From Ceratorhiza oryzae-sativae (Eukaryota > Basidiomycota > Agaricomycetes > Cantharellales > Ceratobasidiaceae), in the NCBI GenBank assembly GCA_030998015.1, contig JARWMV010000007.1, positions 124,001 to 188,000 on the forward strand: 64,000 nt of DNA, in the 5' to 3' direction. Below are positions 23,009 to 34,520 of this stretch, in pieces; the stretch's first letter is position 1; the number at the start of each line of letters is the position of its first letter. Made by a program: the position numbers and the translations under genes. A model generated the notes under the pieces. It made no database searches. It saw nothing but the letters and a program-made list of their open reading frames with translations, and was not told where the DNA came from.

Positions 23009-26000
23009 TCACATCTTCAACCCGGCTGCCTGAAGTTGTTGTAAAACAGTGGGGTTCGCCTGAGAAACACAACTTTGAACGGATGGATTTTGAAGCGCGG
23101 CTTGCAGTTCTCGCACGAGATACTCCTGAGGGTTGGGCGCATACGAGACGAGGTCCACTTTATCCCCTTCGGATGCTGCCAGACGAGAAAAGCCAGCTTG
23201 ATAACCGGCACCTTGCTCTTCATGGTCAATAGCAGTCACCGCGTCGTCGCTGCTCTGCACTTCTTCTTTCGACTTGGTGAGCGTGGGTGCACCAAACAGC
23301 GCGATGACGGCTTCCAACACACGGGGCCTAGCGAATATCGTCGCGAAGCCAAGGGTCGCGTGCAGAGGTAATCGGTCCCGGCGATGGAAGAATATCGCAT
23401 CAGCAGCAGCAATAACAGGGTCGGAAAGATCGAACAGGGATTCAGTACATCATGGTACCAGAACGCAAAAGGACGAAAACATCAATCTCGGCTGCGTTCG
23501 AATCGCTAAGAAGGACAAGTTGAACATACCATGCGCTGGCGGCAGGCGGCTGAACACTTCGTTGGCTGTGTACAAGCATACGCGTGAGCCCGACAGAAAT
23601 CACCTTGTTGTCGCGTGGAATCGTGCGAGGTACTTCGGGAAGTATGACATGGGTGAGGATTTGGGACCACAGTCTGAAACAGATGTGTTAGTCGGGTTCA
23701 TTTCGGTAAAGTGCCAACAGTTGAAACCAGTCCAGCCGTCGCGTGGACATATTTTTGTCAGGCACAACGCCTTTCAGCCCAGCACAGTTGATATATCGAT
23801 CGGCGCTTTGGGTTTGCCCGAATCGATATGAAATGAACGGTAGCCATGGCTCATCCGTAATAATATGGTCAAGCTTAACCACCAAGCCAGAAACGGCTGG
23901 TACCTTCCTTCCAAACCGCACGCTTGAACGAGATTCAGCTTACCCAGGTTGAATGGTGTCCACAGCGCCAATGACGAAATCAGGACCTAGGCCTTCGCGC
24001 TGAACCGCCATGGCGGCACAAACAAAGCGCATGAAGCCATATGAAAATGCGGGGGTCTTGTTGGCTTGAAGTCTACTCCGTCCTGTCAACTGGTGTTCTA
24101 TCCGCCGAGTCCGGTTTGACGTACCGATTCATAACAGTAACCAGGATCCCGCCAAACAGCGGCGTCAACTGTTCTGCGCCCAAGTTCGCAACGATGGCTT
24201 CCAAGAGCTCAAAACCAAATACGTCGTTTACCCGTGACGGAATCAGGCGCTGTTGGACGACGGCCAAGACAGTTCGGACGTCAAGACTGTTTGGGTCTTT
24301 GGTCAAGAAGGCCTTGACAAGTCGAACAAGGGCTGGGACGTTTCCTCGCTGCTGCCAAACCGCGGGCGTGAACATGATTGGAAGGAGCGAGGTGTAGGCT
24401 GCGGGAACGCCCGTCCTATGGATTTCAAGCATTTGAGCGAGAATTTGGAACACATAGGGGATGAATTCTGGAGAAACGTAAGTCGGAGAACTCGCAAGGT
24501 ATTCCCAACGCTTACGATCCACATCTTGCTGAATGATAATGGTAAATGGTCCAAAGAGTGACTGCTCAAACTGAGATACCACCTCTGGATTGCTCGCACA
24601 TACAAACCTGAATCCGGGTCAGCCCCTGCTTTAACGCCGATTCTATTGGCTCACCTCATGAGCGCAGACACGCTCTCAAAGCAATACTGGTTAAAGTTGG
24701 GATTGCTGGGATTGGTACTGATGACTCCCAGGATGTTGACCAGCTTGGTGAGTATTGTGGCAAAATTAGGTGTGAGTGTTTGTCGTGCAGTGATGATAAC
24801 GCGCATAACACCTGTGTCGTCTGTGAGGGACATCCTAATACAACTGAATGAATGTGCCTACATTTCATGAGATGTTCGTTTTCGGCAACCTTTTCAGGCG
24901 AGCCTCCGCTCTCGATCTTGGAAAAGAGCGCGTCGAGGATATCGTTCGCAAAGTCGTGAATATCCGCTTGGGCGAATCTGCAAGACAGTGAGCGTATGCT
25001 GGCGTGATTGTCTCCAGTGCCTACACGAGTTTGCCCCCTTGCTTCATGAACAATATCCTCTCGATTGCGATGGCCGCATATGCCGAGCAGACATAGTTGT
25101 CGGATCGAACGTGGGTGACTAGCAGCCTAAGGACAGGTAACAGCTGTTCTTTCGTAAACTGAGCTGAATGTTAGCAACAGTTGGCCCGACTAGTCTGAAG
25201 GAGCCCACCTGATTCCTAAACATGTGTACGAATCGAATAGCATCGACTTGCAAAATCGGATGCACAGTTCCGAGAGGGGCCTGCAAATCTCCGGCGACAT
25301 GATCCAAAAAGAACTGCACGACATTGATCAAGATGTTTGTCGAGGTCACGCCGTGCTGAAGCGTGGAGCCTCGTGCTGCCACCGAGCTCAAGAGATACGG
25401 CCGTGTCCTTGTGCATCCAGGCGTCGTCTCCACCTTCACGCGCGTTGTACCTGGCCATCAGCTGACCGACGCTGTCCTGTGCCATCTTGGTCACTTGGTT
25501 CTCGAGGCCAACGCCCAACAGTGCCCTCGTCAGCTCGGTCGCGGCTCCTCGTCGACCCATCTCGCTTCCGCTTATGCCTCCGCCTCCTGCCGATGAGCCC
25601 GACAGAGACAGGTCACGCCGGATATACTCGAGCGGATCGTCTTCGAATTGCTCGATTTCGTGTGTGCGGAGAGCCATTGCGGGTAGGATAATGCGTGAAA
25701 AGAGGCCATCCAGCGTGGCAGGTTGGGAAAACAACGAGGTATGAAGGCCCGATTTGACAGTAACGGAGAGGAAGCGAACGGATTGTGCAAATGCCTATCA
25801 CCAGGTTAGACATGAAGAGTGATGCAAGCGCAGATGCTCACCCCATCCTCGCGCACGGATCCATCCATCTTGCCAATCAGTTCCCACACGGCCTGAACAA
25901 AGGCCGGCATACGCGCATCGAATAGTTCATTGTATTTGAGCACGAATAGCTCGGCGATCTCGAATATGACTTGGTAACACTGGAGGACTGGGGTCGGGAC

Positions 26001-26948
26001 CGGGTCTTCGTTCTAGGCGAGCGTATTAGTATTAGCGCGAATGACACGAGAGCGCACCTACATCACCCTTGAGAGCATCGGGGGACCAAGCGAGGATGAG
26101 CAAAAATACACCAGGATTGCCCGAAGCGTCGCCGAAAAATTCAGGAACCGAGTCCTCAAAGACCGGCTTTGGCTGCGTCAGCCTCATCTCCGCGTGGCTA
26201 ATGGCCATGCTTACCGGAATATCTTGGTCGACCAAGTCGGCGTATAGACAGAGCAACAGATGCAGAGTCTGCGCAAGGACCTTTTGCTGGGGCTCTGGCA
26301 AACTCGCTCCGGATGGGGAAAGCAGCGTGCCAGTGACATGCTGCACCAGGATAAGCGACGAGCCATCCAACGCCCAAGCGGACTCACCCTAAACATGAGC
26401 AACAGCGGCTGTCCCAGCACCTCAACCACACTGATGATCGTCGAAAACAGCTCATCAGACCGGACCTGGCTCTTCCACGGCGAGCAGACGGCATGGAGGG
26501 CCTCGAGCACGCCGACATTGACATGCAAGTCTTGCTCGCTCAGTGACGAGGTCAGCTGGGTGATGAGCGTCGGCCACCGGCTCGGGTAGTCTTCCTTGGC
26601 AATCTCGGCAAGCGCGTCGGCGAGCTGAGGACGGAGCTTGCGTTCGGTATTGTCTGCGCCGGTGGTGCTGAGCGCGAGCATGGCCGGGACAAGCTGCTCT
26701 TTGAGGACGGCCTTGTCAGCGTCGGGGATGGTTCCGTCGTCGGCGTCGTCGGCCCATCGCCGCCTGGCTGCGTTTTTGAAGTAGACGGCGGCGGCCATGC
26801 GGACCTCGGGCGGCTGGTCTTTGGCGAGCACGATGCCGAGCAGATGGGGCAGGAACCCGGGCTGGGCGGCGGCCTGGCCCAGTTGCTTCTCCGCCTGCTG
26901 GCGCGTCGACGGGTTCAGCGACCCAAGCAGCAGCTGCGGCACAGACAT
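23009..26948 (-). CDS. CSE1: Exportin Cse1/CAS, importin-alpha re-exporter
   Basis: A karyopherin-beta that returns importin-alpha to the cytoplasm with Ran-GTP. The start is the ATG at 26948 (MSVPQLLLGSLNPSTRQQAE). The importin-beta N-terminal domain follows (VRMAAAVYFKNAARRRW, then DYPSRWPTLITQLTSSL), then the Cse1-specific RSDELFSTIISVVEVLGQPL. The middle shows QFEDDPLEYIRRDLSLSGS and GSTLQHGVTSTNILINVVQF. The CAS C-terminal domain shows FIPYVFQILAQMLEIHRTGV and GNVPALVRLVKAFLTKDPNS. It ends QQLQAAGLKM. Numerous short introns interrupt it. Around 25392-25401 the frame changes without a usable intron: ..WMHKDTAV is followed by YLLSSVAARGST one frame away, as if two bases were lost from a TATA-like dinucleotide run. 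Since CSE1 is essential in yeast, a sequencing error is likely. Confidence 0.9.
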
Positions 26949-27113
26949 GTCCACACGTAGATGGCGCGTAGAATCAGCCTCAAAGAGACGCGACGCGCCC
27001 TACTCCAGCACACGTGATCAGGGAAAAGAACGTAATCATTACTCAATTATAAACATTAACCACAAATAATATCCACAGGAAAAGGGGAAAAAAAAAATCA
27101 ATCAATCGCAACT

Positions 27114-29280
27114 CTACTCGTGCACAATCTCTTCTGCGCGCGCAATCACGTCCTCCACATTCCAATGCTCGCCCTTGCCATGCTTCAAGTCCAACGCATC
27201 ACCAATCTCGTCGCACGCCCGCAGAAGCTCGTCGATGTCTTGCTTCGTGTGCGCCGCGCTCATACAGAACCGTACACGACTCGCCACCAGCGGGGTGGCC
27301 GGGTACGCGACCACGACTACTACAATCGGTGTTTCCCGTCGCAACATCATGTGCGAAAATAGATGCATCTTGCCCGGGTTGAAAATCAAGAGCGGCACGA
27401 TCGGCGAGTCGTTGTGACCATACACGATAAACCCGAGTTTCCGCAGACCACGGGCGAGGTACCGTGAATTGAACGCAAGCCTGCGCAGCCGGGTCAAGCC
27501 CTCGCTCCCGTCCCTCAGCACGGGCGGCAAGTTCATCCATGATGGGAGCGCATCGGCCGGAGCCGGTCCGGGGTGTGCAATCATTTCAGCCGGAGTGACG
27601 GTCGAGGACGAAGACGACGCAACAGGCAACGGCGGTGAAATGCCCATGATGCTACCCATGCTTGCAATAATCTGCGTGAGGACAGCCGGGGTGATCGACT
27701 CGCAATAAGTACCCGCATGCGATCGCAGCCGGAGCCGATTGATAATGTCCTTGGAACCCGAAATGTATCCGCCCGACGCACCAAACGACTTGGTAAACGT
27801 GCCCATCAAGATGTCAATGTCCCGAGGGTTGACCCCAAAGTAGTCGGCCACGCCACGGCCATGGGGACCAAGAGCTCCAATCGAGTGCGCCTCGTCAACA
27901 TAGAGATAAAACTACAGATAATGAGCACAAGCCAAATGAAATGACATCAGCGGCTTACCTTGTATCGTTTCTTGAGTTCCATAATATCCGGCAAATTAAC
28001 CATAGAACCTTCCATGCTGTACAAACCCTCGACGATGACCAAGATCTTCTTCCATGGCCGGTGCGTCCTCGGCTGTCCCTGGCTGATAACCTCGCGCAGC
28101 AACGCCTCGAGATCATGGACGTCGTTGTGCTTGAACATGCGAACACTCGCCCCGCTCAGCCGCACACCAAACCGGATCGACGCATGGTTGAATTCGTCCG
28201 AGATGACCAAGCAGCCCTTGCCAACCAGTGCGGGTATCGTGGTCGAGTTTGTCCCGAAACCCATCGACGTGATGAGCGCGTCCTCCATACCGATGAATCT
28301 GGCGACGAGGGCCTCGGCCTGGACATGCAAATCGGTCGAGCCACCCTCGAGGCGGGTAGCACCAGTGTTGATTCCGTAGCGGCGAATACCATCCTCGACC
28401 GCATCAGCACACCCGCCGCGCGCCTGGGCGAAACCGAGATAGTTGTACGAGCTGACGTTGAGCGCACGGGTATGGGTGCCAGTAAACTTGAACGTCTGGT
28501 TATAGTCATCTGTCGTCCTGTCGAGGAGCACAATGGTTCGCCCGGGAACACCCGTGACAGGGCGTGAAAAGCAGTCGTCCAGTCGGGTCTTGAGGCGGCG
28601 GGTATAGAAAGAATCGAAATCGGAATTGAGCGCAGCATAACCCTAGGAACATGATCGGTCAGCGAAAAAAAGGTTCCTTGCTACCCGAGGGAACTCACAT
28701 CATGAGGCATCAAGTGTTTGTAGCTGTCCTTGAAGAAGCGTTTGCCGACCCAGTCGCGCATATGGCCGATGACAATGAGTACCACATAGGATATATAGGT
28801 GCTGAGCAAGACATAGTACGGTGGGTCTTGCTCCTCGGCGTGCTTGAATGGCTGGCCTACGGGGTGGACCGAGGTGTGACGGTACCGCTCGTCGGAACAG
28901 TGGCCAAACTCGACATGTCGCGTCGTGAACACCGTTTCAGACGTAGGGGGGATGCCCTGTGGGCGGGCGAGAGGCGAGTCGAGCTCGAGCATGTCTTCGT
29001 CCGAGTCGGCATCCGTGAGCGACGATGCTAAAAATAGGATTTTTCAGCACAGAAAATAGGCTCAGGAAGACCTGAGCATACCAAACGACAGCGCAGGGGT
29101 CGAGCTGGGGGTAAACCCTGGTTTGGATCTCGCCTTTTTGTCTGCCCGCATGATATCCTCGAGCGAGCTCGAGGCGGTGACGCTGTTCCCACTGGTCTTG
29201 CGGGAGCCAGCAAAGATGCTCTTGGCCGAGGTGGGCGAGAAGGCCATTGGAGAAGACGCCCCGCTCGACGTGTATGGCAT
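27114..29280 (-). CDS. LCB2: Serine palmitoyltransferase subunit 2
   Basis: The pyridoxal-phosphate subunit of the enzyme that condenses serine with palmitoyl-CoA in the endoplasmic reticulum, the first step of sphingolipid synthesis. The start ATG at 29280 gives MPYTSSGASSPMAFSP and a Ser/Lys-rich leader. An intron ending near 29031 precedes SSLTDADSDEDMLELDSP. One membrane segment follows (PPYYVLLSTYISYVVLIVIG). Class-II aminotransferase signatures then appear: VSSYNYLGFAQ, GINTGATRLEGGSTDLH, SDEFNHASIRFGVRLSG, VIVEGLYSMEGSMVNLP and YVDEAHSIGALGPHGRG. The PLP lysine lies in GTFTKSFGASGGYI. Late motifs SHAGTYCESITPAV and VVVVVAYPATPLV are normal for LCB2. The stop is at 27114-27116. Confidence 0.95.
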
Positions 29281-29907
29281 TGCCCAGCACAGGAAAGAGG
29301 AGGAGAGGAAGAGATAGAGCGAACACCCGTCGGACGCCGAGAGAAAACCCGCCCGCCGGATGCACAGGACCCTGTCTCCGCCGGATAGCGCGCACGTGAC
29401 GCTCCTCTCCCACCCCCTGGGCTCAGCTGCGGCACTCGACTCGGTCGACGGCGCTCGTGACGGACAACGCGCCTTCTGCCATATCCGCTGGATACAGACT
29501 GAGATCGCCCCCGCCCACGCATGCATCCCATCCGACCGCTGGAAGGCACCACCACGTGCATACACCCACTCCGCGACGATCTCCTCACGGTCCGACGTCA
29601 TTCGATCCGTGCCCGCGCCCACCCGAGCCGTCACTGCAGCCCGTGTGCTCGAAATAGTATCATAATTATACCCCGGGCCTGGCGCATAGACCGGCTAGTC
29701 ATCTGTTTCCGCCCATGACGTTACCAGAGCTATTTCAGTACCCGCATATCAAGTTGCCCGAAATGGAACCGCAGGGTGCGGCTTGTCCTTTTTGCGGCTC
29801 TCAGGTCCAATCGAATAGTCGCCTCATTATCCTATATTGGGTCCAGTTGTTTGACTAGATGGTTCAATAATTGATATTCACATGTATAATCGACTGGATA
29901 TCCCTTC
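29281..29907. promoter_or_regulatory. LCB2 promoter and dipeptidase 3' region
   Basis: About 630 bp between two minus-strand genes. The GC-rich part next to LCB2 contains several overlapping long frames, one of which simply extends the LCB2 frame upstream of its ATG. These are compositional artefacts. No other gene is supported. Confidence 0.4.
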
Positions 29908-32073
29908 CTATGCGCTCTTTGCCACTTCGTGCAAGTACGTGCCCAACAATTTGGTCTGTCCAATACCAATTAGCCAGACCGCATCAGCCGCGTTTTACAT
30001 TACTCACCCCGTTGATGTAATTCGACAAATCCAACTTTTCATTCGTTGAACTGCAAGACCTAAATCAGCCCCTCGCATCCCCGAGCACCCCAAATCAACT
30101 CACTGTGCACCGTCACTGCCTCGGCCCATTGGCAACAACAACACATTCACGTTTAGCGCATCGGCAAACGTAAGCGTGACGGGAATGCTTCCTCCTTCAC
30201 GGGTCAAATCTGGTTTCTTGCCATACACCGCCTGGGTCATCCTTGTAAGCATCGCCTCTCCTTTGCTGCGCATCCCGGCAACGCACCTCGGTCGCTTTGG
30301 CCGCAGCAACAAAGCTCCAGTGGTTTGGGTCTGCAAGGTATGGCTTTCCGCCGTGTAGATTCTCCACCTCTAGTTTATTCTTCGAGTTGAGTTTGGCAAA
30401 CTCGGACTTGAGATAGCTGATCACCAGGCCGTCGACTTTTTCCCTGGACATAAATCATGAGAACTCGCTTCATGGGATGTATCAATTGACCACAAACGGA
30501 GTCATGCTAGGCACCAAGCGGATTGAGAATTTGCCTGTTTATCGCATATAGGCTACCCGTCGCTTCATTAGTGCATAGAAGACTCACCGGAAATTTTGGC
30601 GGGAATTACCGTCTTGGCCCCCGCAGCGCTGAATGCACCCTCGATGCCATGAATCGAGAGGCTCGGGTAGCGCATCTTCCCCATGAGCACCTCTGCCTTG
30701 TCGTCCGAAAGCGCGATAGAGGCACCAACGGACTCGTTGATGTCCTACAAACATAGGGTTGGCATAATGTTCTCCAGGTCGAGGCTGAAGCTACCTGAAT
30801 GGAATAGTCCATGCGTTCATACCGAGATCTGCGCCGTTTATCAGCCTGGCATATTCATATTACAGCATCTACTCACCGCTCCTCGGGAGTCAGCTCATCC
30901 ACAAGCTCATCAATTCCCGGGATTAAAATCTTGCCTTGTGGCGTAACGAGCTTCGAGAACAAATGGAATAGATCCGTCATTGGCTACAAGTCTCGTATTT
31001 AGCCATGATTTAAATATAGATCAAGCGAAAGGTTTACCTCGTGCACCGCATTGCCGAAAAGCCCAGAGTGCAGGTCCTTGGCCGGGCCAGAAATAGTGAC
31101 TTTATAATAAGAAATTCCCCGCTTGCAAGCAACTGATTAGCCCTCAGATGCCTTGGACTATCCCGTGCAATACTCACAAGGCCATACGTCAAGCACGGCT
31201 GAAACCAAGCTAAGGTAAGCCAAAAGAACCAGAATCAAAAGATCGGGTCTCACCGTAACGTCATTCAACCAGTAGTTGTCCGAAATACAAACGCAATCTA
31301 CACCCTCAAAGAACTTTCCTGGCCCAGCCTCAGCCTGGATCAACTCATCCAAACCTTCGCTCCCGCTTTCCTCCATCCCTGTGTGATGATCGGCATACAT
31401 CTAATCCAATATCGTGTTCAAGGACCTGCGCACCTTCAAAGCACACCCTCAAATTTACAGGCAACTCAATCCCCAGAGCTTTATGCGCCTCCAAGACGTT
31501 AATCCATCCAAGGAGTGGGCCCTTGTCGTCGCTCGAGCCACGACCATAGAGTCGATCTGTCTGCTTATCGTGGGTTAATACGAATGGATCGGACGACCAC
31601 CCGTCGCTCAAAAGTGCCTGTCCAGATCGTATAAAACATTGTCAACAACGACATGCAATCGATCTTGGCCTACCGGTTGGACATCATAGTGAGCGTAGAT
31701 CAAAACAGTCTTCTTGTTCTTGTCTTCTCCAAGCCGCCCAAAGACGACTGGTGGGAGCTCAACCGTCTGTCCGTCCAACTCTTGTGGCCCGAGAGGCACC
31801 AGTTTGGTTGTAACGCCAACAGCCTCCAGTTCGCGCTGCACAAATGCGCCCATCTCGTGTACATGCTTCCGGTATGATGCATCACCAGAGACGCTACGTA
31901 CAGTGAAGCAAGTCCAAAAAAGATCCCGCAGTTAGACACTGTTAGTCCCGATGTGGACATTAGCTATCCGAGGGCACTCACCTGGGGATTGCAATAGCGT
32001 TGGCCAACCTTTTCACAAACGCATCCTTGTGCGCATCGACATACTCCAAAAACTCGCGTGGGGCAGCCGTCAT
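29908..32073 (-). CDS. DUG1: M20-family metallodipeptidase (Dug1/CNDP2 type)
   Basis: A cytosolic zinc or manganese dipeptidase that cleaves Cys-Gly and other dipeptides during glutathione turnover. The first exon gives [20 protein letters not shown] and AIAIP. Metal-site motifs follow in order: [11 protein letters not shown] (His and Asp ligands), [12 protein letters not shown] (bridging Asp), [12 protein letters not shown] (catalytic and ligand Glu) and DNYWLND. Later exons encode [20 protein letters not shown], the dimer-domain strand [13 protein letters not shown] and [17 protein letters not shown]. The last exons give [10 protein letters not shown], then [14 protein letters not shown] and [15 protein letters not shown], the normal family ending. 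About ten short introns. An upstream ATG near 32199 with its own intron is probably in the 5' untranslated region. Confidence 0.93.
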
Positions 32074-33247
32074 ATCAATTCGCTACAACGACATCGCGTG
32101 AGATTGACCAGCTCTAATTTTCTGCGCCAAAGGCACTTGACGTACCTAGGTTGGCCGCAGTTGATCAAGAAAGTGTTGTGGGTTATCGAAGGTGCCATGT
32201 GCTCCTAGCACCGGATCTAAAACCACAACCGCCAAGCGCTTTCGCACACGGCTTATTCCACCCGCGTCAGGGAAGCCCCCGGTACACCACGAGCTAGAAC
32301 CAAACGAGCACTGCGGGGAGAGCAGGTAGAATGATACAGGTACACAAGCACATAGACCCTACCGTTGTTTGGCATGTCGAACTAGAAATATCAACACTCC
32401 TCGGCGAGAGCCGGTATTTCGAATGGGGGGAACCTGGTAAAATTCATCAGTATTTTATAGAATAATATCCTTTCGTACGTTCGTCGATTAAGAAGCCCAA
32501 CAGCAACTTCTGTCCCACTCGCAGCTGGCCTCAAGTCTTGGCCACGTGACTACATGCATTTCATTTTAGCCGTACCTTTCTACTCGGATTACCGACCGAA
32601 ATACTGACGTGCACACATTTTCATGTATAGAAGGGATAAAAAATCAATCTACCTGATATTTCGTCTTTGGATACGCTGGTGTATGCGAGGTCGTGTACCG
32701 TCGCTTGTCTTCGGGGTTCTTTGTTGGATGCATCAGGTAAATATGATCACAAACAATAGTGGTCAATGTCGTCATATCGCTTATAGTGTTCCAAACTGGC
32801 CTTCGAGACCCCACCACTGCCTGAGTATACGCCGATGGAGAGAAAGATCGAGACTGTCTAACGTAATTGTTATGTTTTGTTGGATAATCTTCATTCTCAG
32901 TAGCGCATTAATAGCGGTTCCTAACTCCGGGGTTCTTTCAAGTCGGGATGCTATTAGCAAAAGAGTAACCTACCCAGGAGGGCTGGTTAAGCACACCTTG
33001 TGTATCTTTGGGGATGGCGTATAAGTAACCCATGTCACGTCTGATGTGTATATACTAGAACTTGCCCTAACTCTGGACGGCAGTACCTCCAGAAAAGCTC
33101 ATGCCGCGCTCTCCAAAAAATCGCATATAAGCCGTTGGTAAGATCCAATTACTCTGTGATTCATCGATATATAACTGGAATCCGGCTCTCTCAAATTCAC
33201 CTTACAAACACCAGCAACAGACATATGGTTCTCTTTATCTTTTTTAA
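32074..33247. other. Intergenic, no supported gene
   Basis: About 1.2 kb between the dipeptidase start and the end of the first multi-kinase gene. The composition becomes more AT-rich rightwards. A 133-codon frame at 32623-33024 on the plus strand has no domain-like features and no splice support, so it was not called. No repeats recognised. Confidence 0.4.
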
Positions 33248-34520
33248 CTACATGCACGCCATAATCCTTTGGTGAATCTCTCCTGCTGATGGCCGAAGTG
33301 CTGGATCCTGTACTAGTAAGGAATTGACGACTGCCCCCACCCCAGGGTCCACTGAATGGGAGGTTTCTTCAAGATGAGGACCAGCTCCTGCCTGGAGTTG
33401 GCGGACAGCATCAGATACGGATTGCTGAAAAAAGGGATGGTCTCGAATGAATATCTATAACAGTTGATTTCAAGGTCTGACATCAGCTCCGAATTTGGAA
33501 TGAAGCAGCCGCTCATACATATAGCATTATGCACCCGAAAGACCACATGTCTGAAGATGTGGTTGGGAGTGGTACGTAGTCAGCATCCTGCTGAGGGAAA
33601 TCACGGTAGTATTCAGGACTCTGCCAATGCGAAAAGCTTTCTGGCGTAGATATAACCGACGATAACGGGGTGGGAACCTGAGGACGATTTGCTATGTATT
33701 GAACTGAGGAAGTAAAGTTGGTAAGTTGGACCTGGCCATCATGAGCGATGAATATATGTTGCTGACGACCTATCATGTCAGCGGACTACAACAGTTAAAT
33801 ACAAAAATTACCCAACAGGAAATAAACTTCCGTGTACAATTGTGCCATTGGGATGTTCGTGAATATATGCCAATGCAGATGCGAGCCCTTTCAGCTATGC
33901 AAATGGTGTGTGATACTATGCACACGCAGGTACGTCGACTCACTATGTCCATTGCTTTCGTAAAAGGTAAGCTTGGCCCAACATTGCCCACTTCGTCCAG
34001 ATACTAGGCGGTTGGTTTCAGAGTGATATTATTGACATGTTATCTTTCTCACCACATCCAAGGTTTTTTCTCCAAAAGGCTCGAATACCATCGATGGAAC
34101 ACTTCCAAAGCTGGTATCAACGCCAAGAAGCTTGCAAATATTTGGATGGCTCAGTTGCGACATAATGGTAACTTCGTGCCGTACACTCTGAAAACTATGG
34201 TTAACCTCGGCGGCGATGTGTGGTAATCCTTACTGGGTTGTTTGACCGGGGATCCAGCCATTGGGATGATGTCCAACCAAGAAAAACTTGCTTGACTGTA
34301 ACCTAGCTCGTGTTCGTATTGTGTATAGCGTCATGTCATATATTGAGGTGATAATGGACGTACTTTCACGGGTTTGGAATACCAGTTTGGTGAGTAGATG
34401 CTCCTATAATTTCATTTTCAATCAAAGGGACGGATCGTCATTCATAGTAGCCTCACCTAACCAGTATCATTCTTACATCATATATCTTCGCCCGGCGACC
34501 GGCATTGTACTGCCTGAGGG
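33248..34520 (-). other. Locus 1 domain 3: pseudokinase (no HRD Asp, no DFG)
   Basis: N-lobe SVRHEVTIMSQLSHPNICKL followed by MVFEPFGEKTLD. The catalytic loop reads IVHGSLFPVG, with Ser for the catalytic Asp. The metal-binding motif reads LTNFTSS in place of xDFGx. The C-lobe landmarks SPEYYRD and SSDMWSFGCIMLYV are intact, and the end ALRPSAGEIHQRIMACM is normal for a kinase C-terminus. A binding or regulatory rather than catalytic role is inferred. Confidence 0.75.

Noticed and set aside
29062..29634. A 190-codon frame covering the LCB2 start region
   Set aside because: It is the LCB2 first exon extended upstream without an ATG-supported or conserved N-terminus. The ATG at 29280 fits better.
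32623..33024. A 133-codon plus-strand frame between the dipeptidase and the kinase gene
   Set aside because: No domain, no splice structure, and unusual Trp/Arg/Ile composition. Likely chance in AT-richer DNA.
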